Virus record (IMG/VR): IMGVR_UViG_3300025141_000227
Span: 1-42,198 of that record
Strand: one strand, 5' to 3'
Length of the DNA stretch: 42,198 nucleotides
Origin: a virus
This document shows, one piece after another, positions 32,643 through 41,823 of this stretch; the stretch's first letter is position 1; each line of letters begins with the position of its first letter. A program made the translations under genes and the position numbers. The notes beneath the pieces were generated by a model, which saw nothing but the letters and a program-made list of their open reading frames with translations, searched no databases and had not been told where the DNA came from.

Positions 32643-35360
32643 ATGAGTGCATATCAAAATGACATCCTTTTAGTCGATACGACCGCTATAGGAATTCGTT
32701 CGCGTTATGGAAAACAAGAGGGTGATTATTATTTACATCCGCTCGTTCGAGATTCTTGGGGAACCGAAGATAAGTTCCGAGGAGTCCAAGGATATTATTT
32801 TGCCAAAAACTTGAATTCGAAATATCCGTATATGGTTAATTTTTCTAAACTTGCGAGCGGCCTTCCTCGGCCGCTTAACATGGTACTGGGCGGAAGGTTC
32901 ACAAATTCTTCTTTTACTGTGACAGCAGATGCTCAAGGCTGGGCCCGCGCCAACCGGGGAGGAGGCGAGGCAAGAAAGAAGCTGTACAGCTACCTGTTGA
33001 AACCAAAGACCGGTGCCACCTCCGGAGATCCCAATTTTTATCAATATATGGCTGGCAACATTGGTAAAACCTCTTATTATCAGCAATATTATAAGAACCT
33101 TAACGGGAACCAGGTTGAAATATCCCCCATTGTGAATATGGGCCCCGAGTATATGGACCACACTACTCTATATCGCAGCCCGCCCAAAAGCCGCGCGGCC
33201 CTAGGTAAAAGTAATTATAATGTGGCAGTTAATTCATTTTATAATTTCTATCTTGATACAATGCCTCCCTATGAATCGGTTGTATCCAAAGCCGGCCGCG
33301 GCGTAGAGCTTTTGTTGCCTAACCTGTATATGTTAGAATCAGATATTGTGAACACCGCTAGCGTAAACTACACAGATCAGCTTACCCTAAATCAAATCGG
33401 TACCGAAGAAGACGGGCCCCAAATGGACGTATGGTTCCTAGATCAGACTCAAGCTAGCCCGGAGTCCGGAAAGGCTTATTTCCAACAATTCTCAAAGATC
33501 TTAGACACAGTGACTCTAAATGGTGCACTTAAGGGCATTAAGGATACTTTCGAAACTCGGTTTAAGAACATCGCAATCCTTTACCCTGATTTGGATATTT
33601 TAAAGAAATATAATGTTCGTGACGACCGCGGCACCCCTAACGATACATCTGATGACATCAAGTCGACTGCGTTTTATCCTTTCTATAATGAAGTAATCAT
33701 CGGGTTTGATCGGGATGATGTGTTGGGAGTTGATGCATCCCCCGGCGCGCAGTCGTTCTTTACATCTCTGTTTGCTTCGAAATTAGATGCCGATCACGTA
33801 CGAAGTTTTATTGTTTTCCTGCAGCTATACATTATGGAAAATATGCGGACAGGAGACGATGTATTCGGCTCCGGATACGAGAGTTTTGCAAGGAAAGCAG
33901 TTGATGCATCAGGACGTCGTTCCCGAGAAATAGCCTCCATGAGTGGTAAAAGTGAAGTCGTTTGTGACATAGACTTTTTCTTAGAAGCCTTAAAAAATAG
34001 AGAATTGGATTATCTTCTTGATGTATATAATGAATCTAAGGAAGAAATGGCCGAGGGCTCCAACTATACAGTTCTGCGTGAGTGGGAAAAAGAAGAGTTG
34101 TTTAAAATAAATATTAAAGATGCAATTAAGGTGGCAAACAGTCGAGAACTTGAGGACGCCCTTGACGACCGTCTGCGTAGCTTGAAAGAGGTTTTCCAAA
34201 ACAAGCCATCCCCAGGAGAGACCTTAATGTATCTAATAGAAAAGAGAGAGGTCATCCCCGGCAGAGAAACGCCGAGTCCGATAATTCAGACTATTATGAT
34301 ATCTAAGGATGTGGTCTATGGCGATTTGATTCGATACCTAGATACGCAGGTACGCTATGGGGTTCGATATTCATATGAGGTAAAACAAGTTCGCATGATA
34401 TTTGGTAACACCTACTCCTATGATGGTATTAGTTTTGACTTCGGCGCCAAGAAAATCGGTCAAGGGAAGGCAGTCGGAAACGCCTTAGGTTTCTACAAGG
34501 ATCAGGCCGTTGGCACCGCAGCAACAACAGTTAATGGCCTTGACGCATCACAAGAATATGAGTACTTAAAACCGGGCACAGAGCAGCTCCCAGCTTCGGT
34601 TCAGCAGGGCCACTTTATATTTAAATTACCCACAGCAAGCTCTAATGCACTAGTTGCGGACCGCAAAGTCCCGGCCACCCGCGGCAGCGCCAAAAACTCT
34701 TCGTTGGGTAGGTACTATCAAGCAGTTCGCGCAAAGAATGTTGACCTTTCTGGATTGGTTGTAGAGCTTCATGCGGGCTATGGCACAAACGGTGCTACCG
34801 ACGGGGGAATGACCGCATATGAAATCAGTATACCAGAAACGGAAATAAACGTCTCTGGCATGTCCACACAAGCCCTCGACGATGCCGACCCCGACAAACA
34901 AGATCCAGCCGCCCTTTATCGACAGGCTATCAGTATTATGACAGGCGACACCGCCGGCGGACAGGGGGATTTGGATTCTACTATTAACGAAATCATCACT
35001 AAGCTCACACGCCTTTTAGAAGAGGGAAACCAGAGTAGCGTTAATGGATCTTTGGCCCATATGCGGCGCTCGCGAGACGGGCTAACCCCAATAGCCCAAG
35101 GTTCCGGCCAAAGCTCGCTCGGCGCCACTGATCGTCGATCTTTAGCGGCGCGCCAAATTTATAATACGATCGACAATAAGGTGAGAGAGTTGATGCAGGT
35201 GGTGTTGCCGGTCGAGCGAGAGCGTAAAAATACCGACTTAACTAATCCTCTTCTAAAAGAGATCTTGGGTGCTGCCAATCGAGCAGAGCGATCGAGTACT
35301 GCTACTACATTTACCGGCGGTAAAGGCAACCCCGGCAATAAAATGCAGTTTGGGAAGTAA
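32643..35360 (+). CDS. Large virion structural protein (905 aa), unknown role
   Basis: I choose ATG 32643, right after the previous stop, with GGGA about 11 nt upstream; an in-frame ATG at 32610 would overlap the preceding gene by 32 nt. The N-terminus (SAYQNDILLVDTTAIGIRSR) is beta-rich. The middle is helical with acidic stretches (YNESKEEMAEGSNYTVLREW). A region near residue 570 (RYLDTQVRYGVRYSYEVKQV) looks like a fibronectin-type strand pair. The C-terminus is Gly/Asn-rich and basic (FTGGKGNPGNKMQFGK). It probably pairs with the next gene in the tail structure. No known domain assigned. Confidence 0.6.
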   Translation: MSAYQNDILLVDTTAIGIRSRYGKQEGDYYLHPLVRDSWGTEDKFRGVQGYYFAKNLNSKYPYMVNFSKLASGLPRPLNMVLGGRFTNSSFTVTADAQGWARANRGGGEARKKLYSYLLKPKTGATSGDPNFYQYMAGNIGKTSYYQQYYKNLNGNQVEISPIVNMGPEYMDHTTLYRSPPKSRAALGKSNYNVAVNSFYNFYLDTMPPYESVVSKAGRGVELLLPNLYMLESDIVNTASVNYTDQLTLNQIGTEEDGPQMDVWFLDQTQASPESGKAYFQQFSKILDTVTLNGALKGIKDTFETRFKNIAILYPDLDILKKYNVRDDRGTPNDTSDDIKSTAFYPFYNEVIIGFDRDDVLGVDASPGAQSFFTSLFASKLDADHVRSFIVFLQLYIMENMRTGDDVFGSGYESFARKAVDASGRRSREIASMSGKSEVVCDIDFFLEALKNRELDYLLDVYNESKEEMAEGSNYTVLREWEKEELFKINIKDAIKVANSRELEDALDDRLRSLKEVFQNKPSPGETLMYLIEKREVIPGRETPSPIIQTIMISKDVVYGDLIRYLDTQVRYGVRYSYEVKQVRMIFGNTYSYDGISFDFGAKKIGQGKAVGNALGFYKDQAVGTAATTVNGLDASQEYEYLKPGTEQLPASVQQGHFIFKLPTASSNALVADRKVPATRGSAKNSSLGRYYQAVRAKNVDLSGLVVELHAGYGTNGATDGGMTAYEISIPETEINVSGMSTQALDDADPDKQDPAALYRQAISIMTGDTAGGQGDLDSTINEIITKLTRLLEEGNQSSVNGSLAHMRRSRDGLTPIAQGSGQSSLGATDRRSLAARQIYNTIDNKVRELMQVVLPVERERKNTDLTNPLLKEILGAANRAERSSTATTFTGGKGNPGNKMQFGK

Positions 35361-35366
35361 TAGAAA

Positions 35367-36692
35367 ATGGCAATTAAATCAATTAATTGGTATCTGGACA
35401 TCGAAGAATACTTTGATGGCAGCCACTATAATTCATTTTCCGCGGGCCCCATCGCACGTACATGGGACGATAACGGAGATACAGCTAGCGCTAGCAAGTA
35501 TATGACACTTCAAATTTTGGTAGATGAAATTAACGAGCTTTTTGAGGAATCATGGGACGGCGGTGACGGCCAGACTGAAAACTTATACGAGGTCGTGCCT
35601 ACTCTGATTCCGTCCTCTGAGACTTATAGCCCATCAACAGCCGGCCAAGCTACCATTAGGTTTGAGTTTCGACGAACCTATCCTATCCGCCCCCCCAAGG
35701 AGGCTGCCCTTTGTAAGTTTAAAATTGCCCTTCGATCGGGTCCCCATGGGTCAACCACGTTTCAGCCTGAAGAACCAAAATACCCCGCCGCAACGATCAC
35801 TTATAGTAACGACAACAGCGTGAGAGCAACCACATTGCCATATTGGTCCCAAACTGCAATGATTACTGATAAGCCTCCAATTGCCCCAGATGTAGTGTTC
35901 GTACCCTTTATGGGAATAAGCAATAAAATTTTGTTACTACTTGACGGAAACATGGGAAATTTAGATCTGGCGCCCGTTATTATTAAAGACGCGGACACAA
36001 CGTTTTTAATCGAGGAGCTGTATTCTCAACTTAAGGTCTCAGTCTCACGCCAGAGTGTACGCGCATTTTTAGAAGATACCCCGGTTACGCTGAATTATAA
36101 AAGCGACGACCCAATAACTACCTATCAGATTTTTAGGACCACAAGCAAACCAACTTCTTATGCAGATTTTAATACAGAGAATAATCCGATTGCCACCGTA
36201 AGCGAAATGATAGCGCCCAACAAGCCCTCCGCTCCGGCAACGTATATCAGCTCAATTCGTCCGAACGTGAAGTATTATTATTGCGTACGTGGCATTGATA
36301 TTCATGGCAACATCTCTAATCCCACAGAAATATTTCAGATTGAGATGGTTGACAATAATGGTCAAATATCTTATGTTCTTAGCGTTGTAGACATGAGCGT
36401 CCCGCCCCCCAAGAAGATTAAACTCCCTGGGCGCCGCTTTCTTTATGTAGCACCAGCATTACAACAAGCTGTCTTCAACCGCGACGTCTTTAATGAGACA
36501 AATGAAGTGAAGGAAAAACCACAAAATATAAAAATAACTGATTTACCTCCTTCAAATGTGTTAGGATATCTAGATGAAGCCGGAGAATCTGTCTGGCAGA
36601 AGAAGTTTAAAATTAGAGTGACCAGTGCCAAAACTGGAAAGAAGTTCGATCTGAACATTACAGTGAAAAATACGGGAGTTACTAATCCGTAG
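35367..36692 (+). CDS. Virion structural protein with a fibronectin type III-like segment (441 aa)
   Basis: The N-terminal half (INWYLDIEEYFDGSHYNSF) has aromatic-rich beta strands. Residues about 245-330 fit an FN3 fold: TYQIFRTTSKPTSYADF, TYISSIRPNVKYYYCVRGID, then IHGNISNPTEIFQIE, with the YYYCVRGID strand typical of FN3. The C-terminus is basic with short strands (KIKLPGRRFLYVAPALQ, KFKIRVTSAKTGKKFDLNI). FN3 modules are common in tail proteins that contact the cell surface. The gene begins 6 nt after the previous stop with a weak upstream GGGAAG. Confidence 0.62.
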   Translation: MAIKSINWYLDIEEYFDGSHYNSFSAGPIARTWDDNGDTASASKYMTLQILVDEINELFEESWDGGDGQTENLYEVVPTLIPSSETYSPSTAGQATIRFEFRRTYPIRPPKEAALCKFKIALRSGPHGSTTFQPEEPKYPAATITYSNDNSVRATTLPYWSQTAMITDKPPIAPDVVFVPFMGISNKILLLLDGNMGNLDLAPVIIKDADTTFLIEELYSQLKVSVSRQSVRAFLEDTPVTLNYKSDDPITTYQIFRTTSKPTSYADFNTENNPIATVSEMIAPNKPSAPATYISSIRPNVKYYYCVRGIDIHGNISNPTEIFQIEMVDNNGQISYVLSVVDMSVPPPKKIKLPGRRFLYVAPALQQAVFNRDVFNETNEVKEKPQNIKITDLPPSNVLGYLDEAGESVWQKKFKIRVTSAKTGKKFDLNITVKNTGVTNP

Positions 36693-36720
36693 GAACAATT
36701 AGTATTTCGTAACTATTTAA

Positions 36721-36739
36721 TAGGAGAGGAAAAGATATG
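36721..36739 (+). promoter_or_regulatory. Strong Shine-Dalgarno before the 317-aa structural gene
   Basis: GGAGAGG ends 8 nt before ATG 36737, within a 44-nt gap, the longest in the window. The gap is AT-rich (CTATTTAATAGG), but I see no convincing T4-type late promoter octamer. The strong site suggests high translation of this and perhaps the following structural genes. Confidence 0.55.
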
Positions 36740-37690
36740 GGATTCTTGCAAAACGATGGCGACATCATACTTGATGCCGTTTTAACTGATACCGGAAGGA
36801 TGAGGCTAGCCAAGGGAGATGGCAGTTTCAAAATTTCTAAGTTCGCCTTAGGCGACGATGAGATGGACTACGGTCTCTACGATAAAAACAACACTAGCGG
36901 CTCCGCGTATTATGATTTGACGCTGCTTCAAACTCCCGTCTTAGAAGCATTTACCAACAACACTTCGACAATGAAGTCGAAGCTGATATCCATTAACCGC
37001 AACGATATTTTGTATCTACCGGTTCTTGAACTTTATACGACAGCTGGGAAAGGCTCCGCGAAGAATGCAAATGGTGCCTTTAACGTTGCCGTTGATAAGA
37101 ACACCGTGGATACCCTGGTCACGCCAGGCACGGGTATTCTCAATGGGTTTAAGCCAAATGACGATGTTTCCCGCGTCGAGGTACACCAGGGACTCGATAC
37201 AACAGAGCTTTCCAATGAGGAACCTCTAGCGCGTGATCTTGTGGAAGTGGCGTATATTGTTGAGGTTGATAATCGCTTCGGCTCCATATTCCCTCCCCCC
37301 GGCGGTGTTTCCAACACGGTTCTCGAAACAGACACTCAGAGCCCTGCTGCCACCCCCTCCTTTATCGATGACGACAATATCGCTTCTTACTACTTTACGC
37401 TTCGTAATACTAACGGTTTTGTGGCCAACTTAGGAGGAACAGAAGACTCTTCTATTGCCGGCCCACGCGGCACGAAACTCGGATTTAGAATCATGTCGAG
37501 TCTCGAACTTCGCACCAGCGACTATTTATTTACACAGCTGGGCACGCTTGCAACGTCGGCCTTGTCCAACGATGCTGGTACAAACCTTTCATCTGGTAAC
37601 TATCGTTTCATTGATACGACCGTTCGAGTGACAGGTGTTAACACTGGTTATCGAATTGATATTCCCATTCGATTCGTGAGATCGACCTAA
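36737..37690 (+). CDS. Virion structural protein with LT-x2-G-x3-L N-terminal module (317 aa)
   Basis: The N-terminus (DGDIILDAVLTDTGRMRLAK, then GDGSFKISKFALGDDEMDY) aligns with the start of the 349-aa protein at 28578: LD..LT..G...L..G, then A..D.E..Y. It continues with beta-rich segments (NDILYLPVLELYTTAG, NRFGSIFPPPGG) and ends with strands (YRFIDTTVRVTGVNTGYRID). It probably forms part of a repeated tail structure. It is the first of three consecutive genes with good ribosome sites and so may be a major virion protein. Role unknown. Confidence 0.62.
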   Translation: MGFLQNDGDIILDAVLTDTGRMRLAKGDGSFKISKFALGDDEMDYGLYDKNNTSGSAYYDLTLLQTPVLEAFTNNTSTMKSKLISINRNDILYLPVLELYTTAGKGSAKNANGAFNVAVDKNTVDTLVTPGTGILNGFKPNDDVSRVEVHQGLDTTELSNEEPLARDLVEVAYIVEVDNRFGSIFPPPGGVSNTVLETDTQSPAATPSFIDDDNIASYYFTLRNTNGFVANLGGTEDSSIAGPRGTKLGFRIMSSLELRTSDYLFTQLGTLATSALSNDAGTNLSSGNYRFIDTTVRVTGVNTGYRIDIPIRFVRST

Positions 37691-37702
37691 GAAGGATAAA
37701 AG

Positions 37703-38875
37703 ATGGCTACCACATTTAAGACTTTACGCTCCAAAGACGTTGTTTCAACGAGGACCATGCTCCACGAAGCGATCCCTATGACGGGAACAATTGTCTCTGG
37801 CACGTATAATGACCTCAACATTAAGAACTATTCCCATGGAATTTTCCAATCAGTTTATGATTACCCTTATTTAAGTTCGTCGGCAAATCATATTTTTGAT
37901 ATAACGTTTGGCTTTGCTTCTGGCTCACAGCTTTCTGGCTCTGGGTTTCTCAACAATGCCAAGAAGCAGAATATTTATAACGAGCTTGCCCAGGTTCTTG
38001 TTGGGTTTGATGAGACGGGATCGGTTCGACAGTTTGATGAAGATGGCGATCTCACCGGCGGTACAAAGATTAAGGAAGCGTTCTTCCTGAATTTCACCAG
38101 ATTGCTTCAGAAGGATGAAATCAAAAAGGGAAGCTTTACTCTAGAGCTTGGCGTTGGTGCTTCCCCGGCTAGCGTCCCTGGAGCAGATCCTTTTGGTTCT
38201 CGCGTAACTCTTCAAGACGTCAGCGGCGCCACGCAGTATAAGGTTAATTCTCCCGCCGGCGAGTATGGTATTCTATATGCCAACAACTCTGTCGGCACGC
38301 AGCTTAAGAATGCCGACACAATTATGCAGACCAAAGCGGGCCTAATCTTTTACCAGGCTGGCATCGTCGTTGTAACGGCTTCTATCTTTTCTGGATCTTA
38401 TGATACCACCGGCGCGTCAGGCGAGTCCGCCTATAACAACGGTGGTCTCGGGCTCCTAACCCAATCGATTTCCGGCACGCAGCTTTCGCCTAATGGCACC
38501 GGCCCTGCCCTCCCCATGGTGAGTGGTAATAATGGCATTACCGCCTCTCTTAGTGCTTCGGCAATTTCTGGAACCTGTGATGTATTAAGGCACCGTATTT
38601 ATAATGTTCAGTTCAATAATACAACCGAGCTGAATTCTACCATTTATTTCTGTCGAGCGAATCATAACGAGTTCAACTATTCTTCTAACCCCACCTACTT
38701 GAGCGCAAGTAAGCTGGTTGTGAAGAACAACTCTCAAGATACTCCGGTATCATATGCAACCTCTGTAGGACTGTATTCGCCCGACAACGAATTGTTGGCT
38801 GTCGCAAAGCTTTCAGAACCAATGAAGAAGGACCCATCAAATGAGTTTACGGTTAGGGTACGCTTGGATTATTAG
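37703..38875 (+). CDS. Virion structural protein (390 aa), paralogue of the next gene at its C-terminus
   Basis: AAGGA precedes the ATG by 7 nt. The N-terminus is Thr/Ser-rich (TTFKTLRSKDVVSTRTMLHE). The centre has a KKGSFTLELG strand, and the C-terminal 70 residues (NYSSNPTYLSASKLVV, SVGLYSPDNELLAVAKL, EPMKKDPSNEFTVRVRLDY) match the C-terminus of the 432-aa protein downstream: NPTYL, VG-Y/F, NELLA-AK, KK, F-x4-L-D. It is Gly/Ser-rich with abundant beta prediction, as in tail sheath, fibre or tube proteins. Probably a multi-copy virion component; exact role not identifiable. Confidence 0.62.
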   Translation: MATTFKTLRSKDVVSTRTMLHEAIPMTGTIVSGTYNDLNIKNYSHGIFQSVYDYPYLSSSANHIFDITFGFASGSQLSGSGFLNNAKKQNIYNELAQVLVGFDETGSVRQFDEDGDLTGGTKIKEAFFLNFTRLLQKDEIKKGSFTLELGVGASPASVPGADPFGSRVTLQDVSGATQYKVNSPAGEYGILYANNSVGTQLKNADTIMQTKAGLIFYQAGIVVVTASIFSGSYDTTGASGESAYNNGGLGLLTQSISGTQLSPNGTGPALPMVSGNNGITASLSASAISGTCDVLRHRIYNVQFNNTTELNSTIYFCRANHNEFNYSSNPTYLSASKLVVKNNSQDTPVSYATSVGLYSPDNELLAVAKLSEPMKKDPSNEFTVRVRLDY

Positions 38876-38883
38876 GACATGGA

Positions 38884-40182
38884 ATGTCTCTATTCTTCCA
38901 TAAGTTCAAAAGCAATGATGTTTACGTCAACACGATCAAGACTTATCCTGAAGTAAAGTTTACGATATTTCAAGGTGGTGCATTCTATAATGACACCCCC
39001 AGTATCTCGGGGTCACTGACAAGCTCGCTTAATCTTCTCAGTTCGGGTGGAGTAAGTCTTTACGAATTGAACGTCGACCGTCATGAAAGCAGCTCTGCTG
39101 GTCCCGACGCTGCGCCGACCCCTCGCACTTTTGGTCCGAACGATGTTTTAAACAACAAACTGATTCGACCATGGATTTCTAAGGAAGGTTCCCGTATGAC
39201 CTTCCGTACCACCACCAAGGCTAGTTTTAATAGCACAAGCCCGGGCAATATCATGTACGGTTCGTATCCCCTGAGTGCGTCGATTAAGAAGACTTATTAT
39301 GCATCATCAGATGCGCGCTACACAGCCGCCACATTTGACAAGACCTCCGGTACGGGCATTGCAGTAAGTACCGCAGCGTCGGTTACTCGTATCCGAGCGC
39401 TTAAGAACGTCATAAATTATTATAACTATATAAGCCCGGAGTTTGCGTATTCCAATACCGCGCGAAGTTTCGATAGTATTAACCTCGGCCTCGTGAGTGT
39501 TCCTAGTATCTTTTATGGAAAGAATATTAAAAAAGGAACTGTCGATCTTAAGTTCTATTTTACGGGCACCCTTATTGCGCGCGCACAAGACACCGCGCAA
39601 AATGGCCTGTTATATGAGACGACTGGCCCACGGACCGGCACAGTTATTGGTCTTGCTCTCTACAACGAGGGGATGTTAATTTTAACAGGGGCCTATAACC
39701 TCGCACCGGATGCTGGCACGGGCGCCGATGCCTGTACGGACACATATACTGGCGGTTCAGCGATTAGCCCCGCGTGGACTTACTTTGCTGCCGGCGCACA
39801 GGAGACCGGTGTTGCTCCTCCTAAAAGCACCTTTACAATAGAAATGAGTGGCAGCGAACCAATTCAGTCTCTGACAATGTTTGCTACTCTCCCCAAAGGA
39901 GAACTAAATCACTCGAATAATCCCACCTATCTTCAGTTTTCTACTGCTAGTCATGTCTTGACTGCATCCACTGGTTATTTACAAGATCAAAAAAGAGCTA
40001 TTAAAAATGTTGTCTCTTCGTCCTATAATGATCCTACTGGGTCGTTTGTGAAAACGACCTATGTTTCGAAGATTGGAATTTTTGACAAGGACGAAAACTT
40101 GATTGCTATAGCTAAGCCCGCCACGCCGGTTAAGAAGACCGCCGAGCGAGACTTTACGTTCAAACTCAAAATTGATATTTAA
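38884..40182 (+). CDS. Virion structural protein (432 aa), paralogue of the previous gene
   Basis: Starts 8 nt after the previous stop with AGGACATGGA upstream. It shares the C-terminal module described for the 390-aa protein (NHSNNPTYLQFS ... IGIFDKDENLIAIAKPATPV ... FTFKLKIDI) and a KKGTVDLKFYFTG strand matching KKGSFTLEL there. Its N-terminal half (FHKFKSNDVYVNTIKTYPEV) differs. Rich in Ser, Thr, Gly and aromatic residues. The stop overlaps the next ATG by one base (TAATG). The two genes probably arose by duplication with later divergence and may form a mixed or neighbouring layer in the tail. Confidence 0.62.
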   Translation: MSLFFHKFKSNDVYVNTIKTYPEVKFTIFQGGAFYNDTPSISGSLTSSLNLLSSGGVSLYELNVDRHESSSAGPDAAPTPRTFGPNDVLNNKLIRPWISKEGSRMTFRTTTKASFNSTSPGNIMYGSYPLSASIKKTYYASSDARYTAATFDKTSGTGIAVSTAASVTRIRALKNVINYYNYISPEFAYSNTARSFDSINLGLVSVPSIFYGKNIKKGTVDLKFYFTGTLIARAQDTAQNGLLYETTGPRTGTVIGLALYNEGMLILTGAYNLAPDAGTGADACTDTYTGGSAISPAWTYFAAGAQETGVAPPKSTFTIEMSGSEPIQSLTMFATLPKGELNHSNNPTYLQFSTASHVLTASTGYLQDQKRAIKNVVSSSYNDPTGSFVKTTYVSKIGIFDKDENLIAIAKPATPVKKTAERDFTFKLKIDI

Positions 40183-40715
40183 TGATTTTAGGACTGGATA
40201 TTTCAACCAGCATTACTGGATACACCATATTAGACAGTGGTGGTTCTATACTTGTATGCGACCATATTGACTTACGAAAAGAAAAGAACTTCTTTAAGAA
40301 AATACAAATTGTGAGAAAGTGTCTGGAGGAGTTAGAGGGCGAATATCCTATAGAACAGGTATATGTTGAACAATCGCTCCAATCCTTCCGCTCCGGCTTC
40401 TCATCAGCGCAAACCTTATCGCTTTTATCAAAAATAAATGGCATTGTTTCGTGGTTGTGTTATAATATGTTTTACGGCGAACCCAAGTATCTCGCCGCCA
40501 CATCCGCTCGCAAACTGTGCGGAATAAAGGTTCCCAAGGGACAGAAAGCAAAAGCTGTTTCTTTACAGTTTGTTGTTGACAACGTGCCCGGTTTTGAGGT
40601 AGAATACACTAGACATGGAAATCCCAAGGCCGGTTATGCTGATCGGTCGGATAGCTATGTAATTGCAAGGGCGGGCTGGATTCGTGAAAGAGAAGAAGCT
40701 AAAGATACTGACTAA
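40182..40715 (+). CDS. RuvC-like Holliday-junction resolvase
   Basis: 177 aa with an RNase H-like fold: ILGLDISTSITGYTILD places the first acidic residue (D6) on the leading strand, VYVEQSL gives E63, and GYADRSDSYVIARA gives D154 and D157, matching the four carboxylates that bind magnesium in RuvC. Family members cut four-way DNA junctions. In phages they resolve recombination intermediates and branched DNA before packaging. It begins in a TAATG overlap with the last structural gene and its 3' end overlaps the primase gene. It marks the shift from virion to DNA-metabolism genes. Confidence 0.85.
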   Translation: MILGLDISTSITGYTILDSGGSILVCDHIDLRKEKNFFKKIQIVRKCLEELEGEYPIEQVYVEQSLQSFRSGFSSAQTLSLLSKINGIVSWLCYNMFYGEPKYLAATSARKLCGIKVPKGQKAKAVSLQFVVDNVPGFEVEYTRHGNPKAGYADRSDSYVIARAGWIREREEAKDTD

Positions 40716-41619
40716 TGTATTGGGGACCGGCTACCGGACCAACAACGAATATCTTTTTAAATGCCCCTATTGCGATCATCACAAGCGTAAGTTCTCCGTA
40801 AATCTAGACAAAGGCTACTACAAGTGCTGGGTGTGCGACACCCGAGGCAAGAATATTTATCGCGTCGTCCGCCGTTTTGGCACGAACCATGATAAGTCTC
40901 AGTGGCGCGAATTTACATCTGAGATCGATTTTGATAAGCTCGAAGACTTATTTTCTGAGAAAATAGAAGAAAAACAAATACTTGAGATGCCGGAGGGGTT
41001 TATATCTTTGGCGAATAAAGGCATGCCGCCCACTGGTTTTGCGGCCATGAATTACCTGAGAAAGAGAGGGATCGCCAAGCAAGACATTGTTTGGTGGAAG
41101 ATGGGATATTGCGCTAGCGGAGAGTACGAAGGCAGGGTCATAATTCCCTCATTTGATGATGAAGGAGATCTCAGCTATTTCGTATCCCGGTCTTACGATA
41201 GATCCTATTATCCTAAGTATAAGAACCCGCCGGCAAGTCGTAATATCATTTTTAACGATTTGTTTGTGGACTGGAGTTCAGACATTATTTTGGTTGAGGG
41301 GGTTTTTGATGCGATCAATGCCGGCCGCAATGCGGTCCCCATCCTCGGCTCCACCTTAAATCAGAACTCTGTTCTGCTTCGTAAGATCGTCAAAGAGGAT
41401 GCAGGTGTTTACGTGGCACTCGACCCGGACGCAACGAAGAAAGAGCTTGAGATTATCAAGACTTTACTGGATTTTGACATTGAAGTTTGGAAGGTCGACA
41501 TCGGCGATAACGAAGATGTGGGCTCCATGGAAAAGGAACAATTCCAGAAATGCTTGGAAAATGCGACCCTTATAACTCCGGACAACTATTTATTATTGAC
41601 GTTATCGATGTCAATATAG
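40684..41619 (+). CDS. DnaG-type primase (zinc-binding plus Toprim domains), GTG start
   Basis: 311 aa from GTG 40684. A longer reading from TTG 40663 would add seven residues inside the resolvase gene. A zinc ribbon lies at residues 27-51 (CPYCDHH ... YYKCWVCDTRGK, CxxC..CxxC). The Toprim catalytic core has ILVEGVFDAI (E205) and VYVALDPDATKK (D247, D249), the acidic pattern that binds metal. The layout fits phage DnaG-like primases such as T4 gp61 (about 340 aa), which lay RNA primers for lagging-strand synthesis with a helicase partner. No helicase is encoded here. The start overlaps the resolvase gene by 32 nt. Confidence 0.85.
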   Translation: MKEKKLKILTNVLGTGYRTNNEYLFKCPYCDHHKRKFSVNLDKGYYKCWVCDTRGKNIYRVVRRFGTNHDKSQWREFTSEIDFDKLEDLFSEKIEEKQILEMPEGFISLANKGMPPTGFAAMNYLRKRGIAKQDIVWWKMGYCASGEYEGRVIIPSFDDEGDLSYFVSRSYDRSYYPKYKNPPASRNIIFNDLFVDWSSDIILVEGVFDAINAGRNAVPILGSTLNQNSVLLRKIVKEDAGVYVALDPDATKKELEIIKTLLDFDIEVWKVDIGDNEDVGSMEKEQFQKCLENATLITPDNYLLLTLSMSI

Positions 41620-41629
41620 AGGAATAGAT

Positions 41630-41770
41630 ATGAAACAGTTATTATCAGACACCATGGTTTTTGCAAAGCAGCTTTTGTTGTTGCAGGGATCCCGCGAGGT
41701 TTATGTCCTCCTAGCACTTAAAGGCACCGGCGCATTTGTCGCTGGGATGATCGTAGGTTCCTTACTTTAG
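41630..41770 (+). CDS. 46-aa membrane peptide
   Basis: A short gene with AGAGGA seven bases before ATG 41630. The peptide MKQLLSDTMVFAKQLLLLQG is amphipathic, and the rest (SREVYVLLALKGTGAFVAG, MIVGSLL) is hydrophobic enough for one membrane span in residues about 24-46. It sits between the primase and the repeat-bearing ORF with 10-nt gaps on both sides. Function unknown; a small membrane effector or lysis helper cannot be excluded. It is too short for strong confidence, but the ribosome site and packing support it. Confidence 0.55.
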   Translation: MKQLLSDTMVFAKQLLLLQGSREVYVLLALKGTGAFVAGMIVGSLL

Positions 41771-41780
41771 GCAACACAAT

Positions 41781-41823
41781 ATGAAAATCACCAAACAAAG
41801 ACTAAGAGAAATTATTAAGGAAG
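41781..41823 (+). repeat. 43-bp direct repeat, copy 1
   Basis: Identical base for base to 42072-42114. It begins exactly at an ATG and ends after the AAGGAAG that encodes the KE of IIKE. Identity stops just before the ATG and just after the module, so the repeat unit equals the N-terminal segment. Confidence 0.95.

Noticed and set aside
463-35401. Minus-strand ORFs of 60-190 codons
   Set aside because: All lie opposite long, well-supported + strand genes, none has a recognisable family, and their composition follows the complementary gene. Treated as shadows.
36693-36736. T4-type late promoter in the longest gap
   Set aside because: The AT-rich CTATTTAATA differs from the TATAAATA octamer at several positions, and I found no clear octamer at other gene starts.
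40663-40683. TTG start for the primase
   Set aside because: The GTG at 40684 gives a compact N-terminus close to the zinc ribbon; the extra seven residues lie in the resolvase's catalytic end and add no motif.
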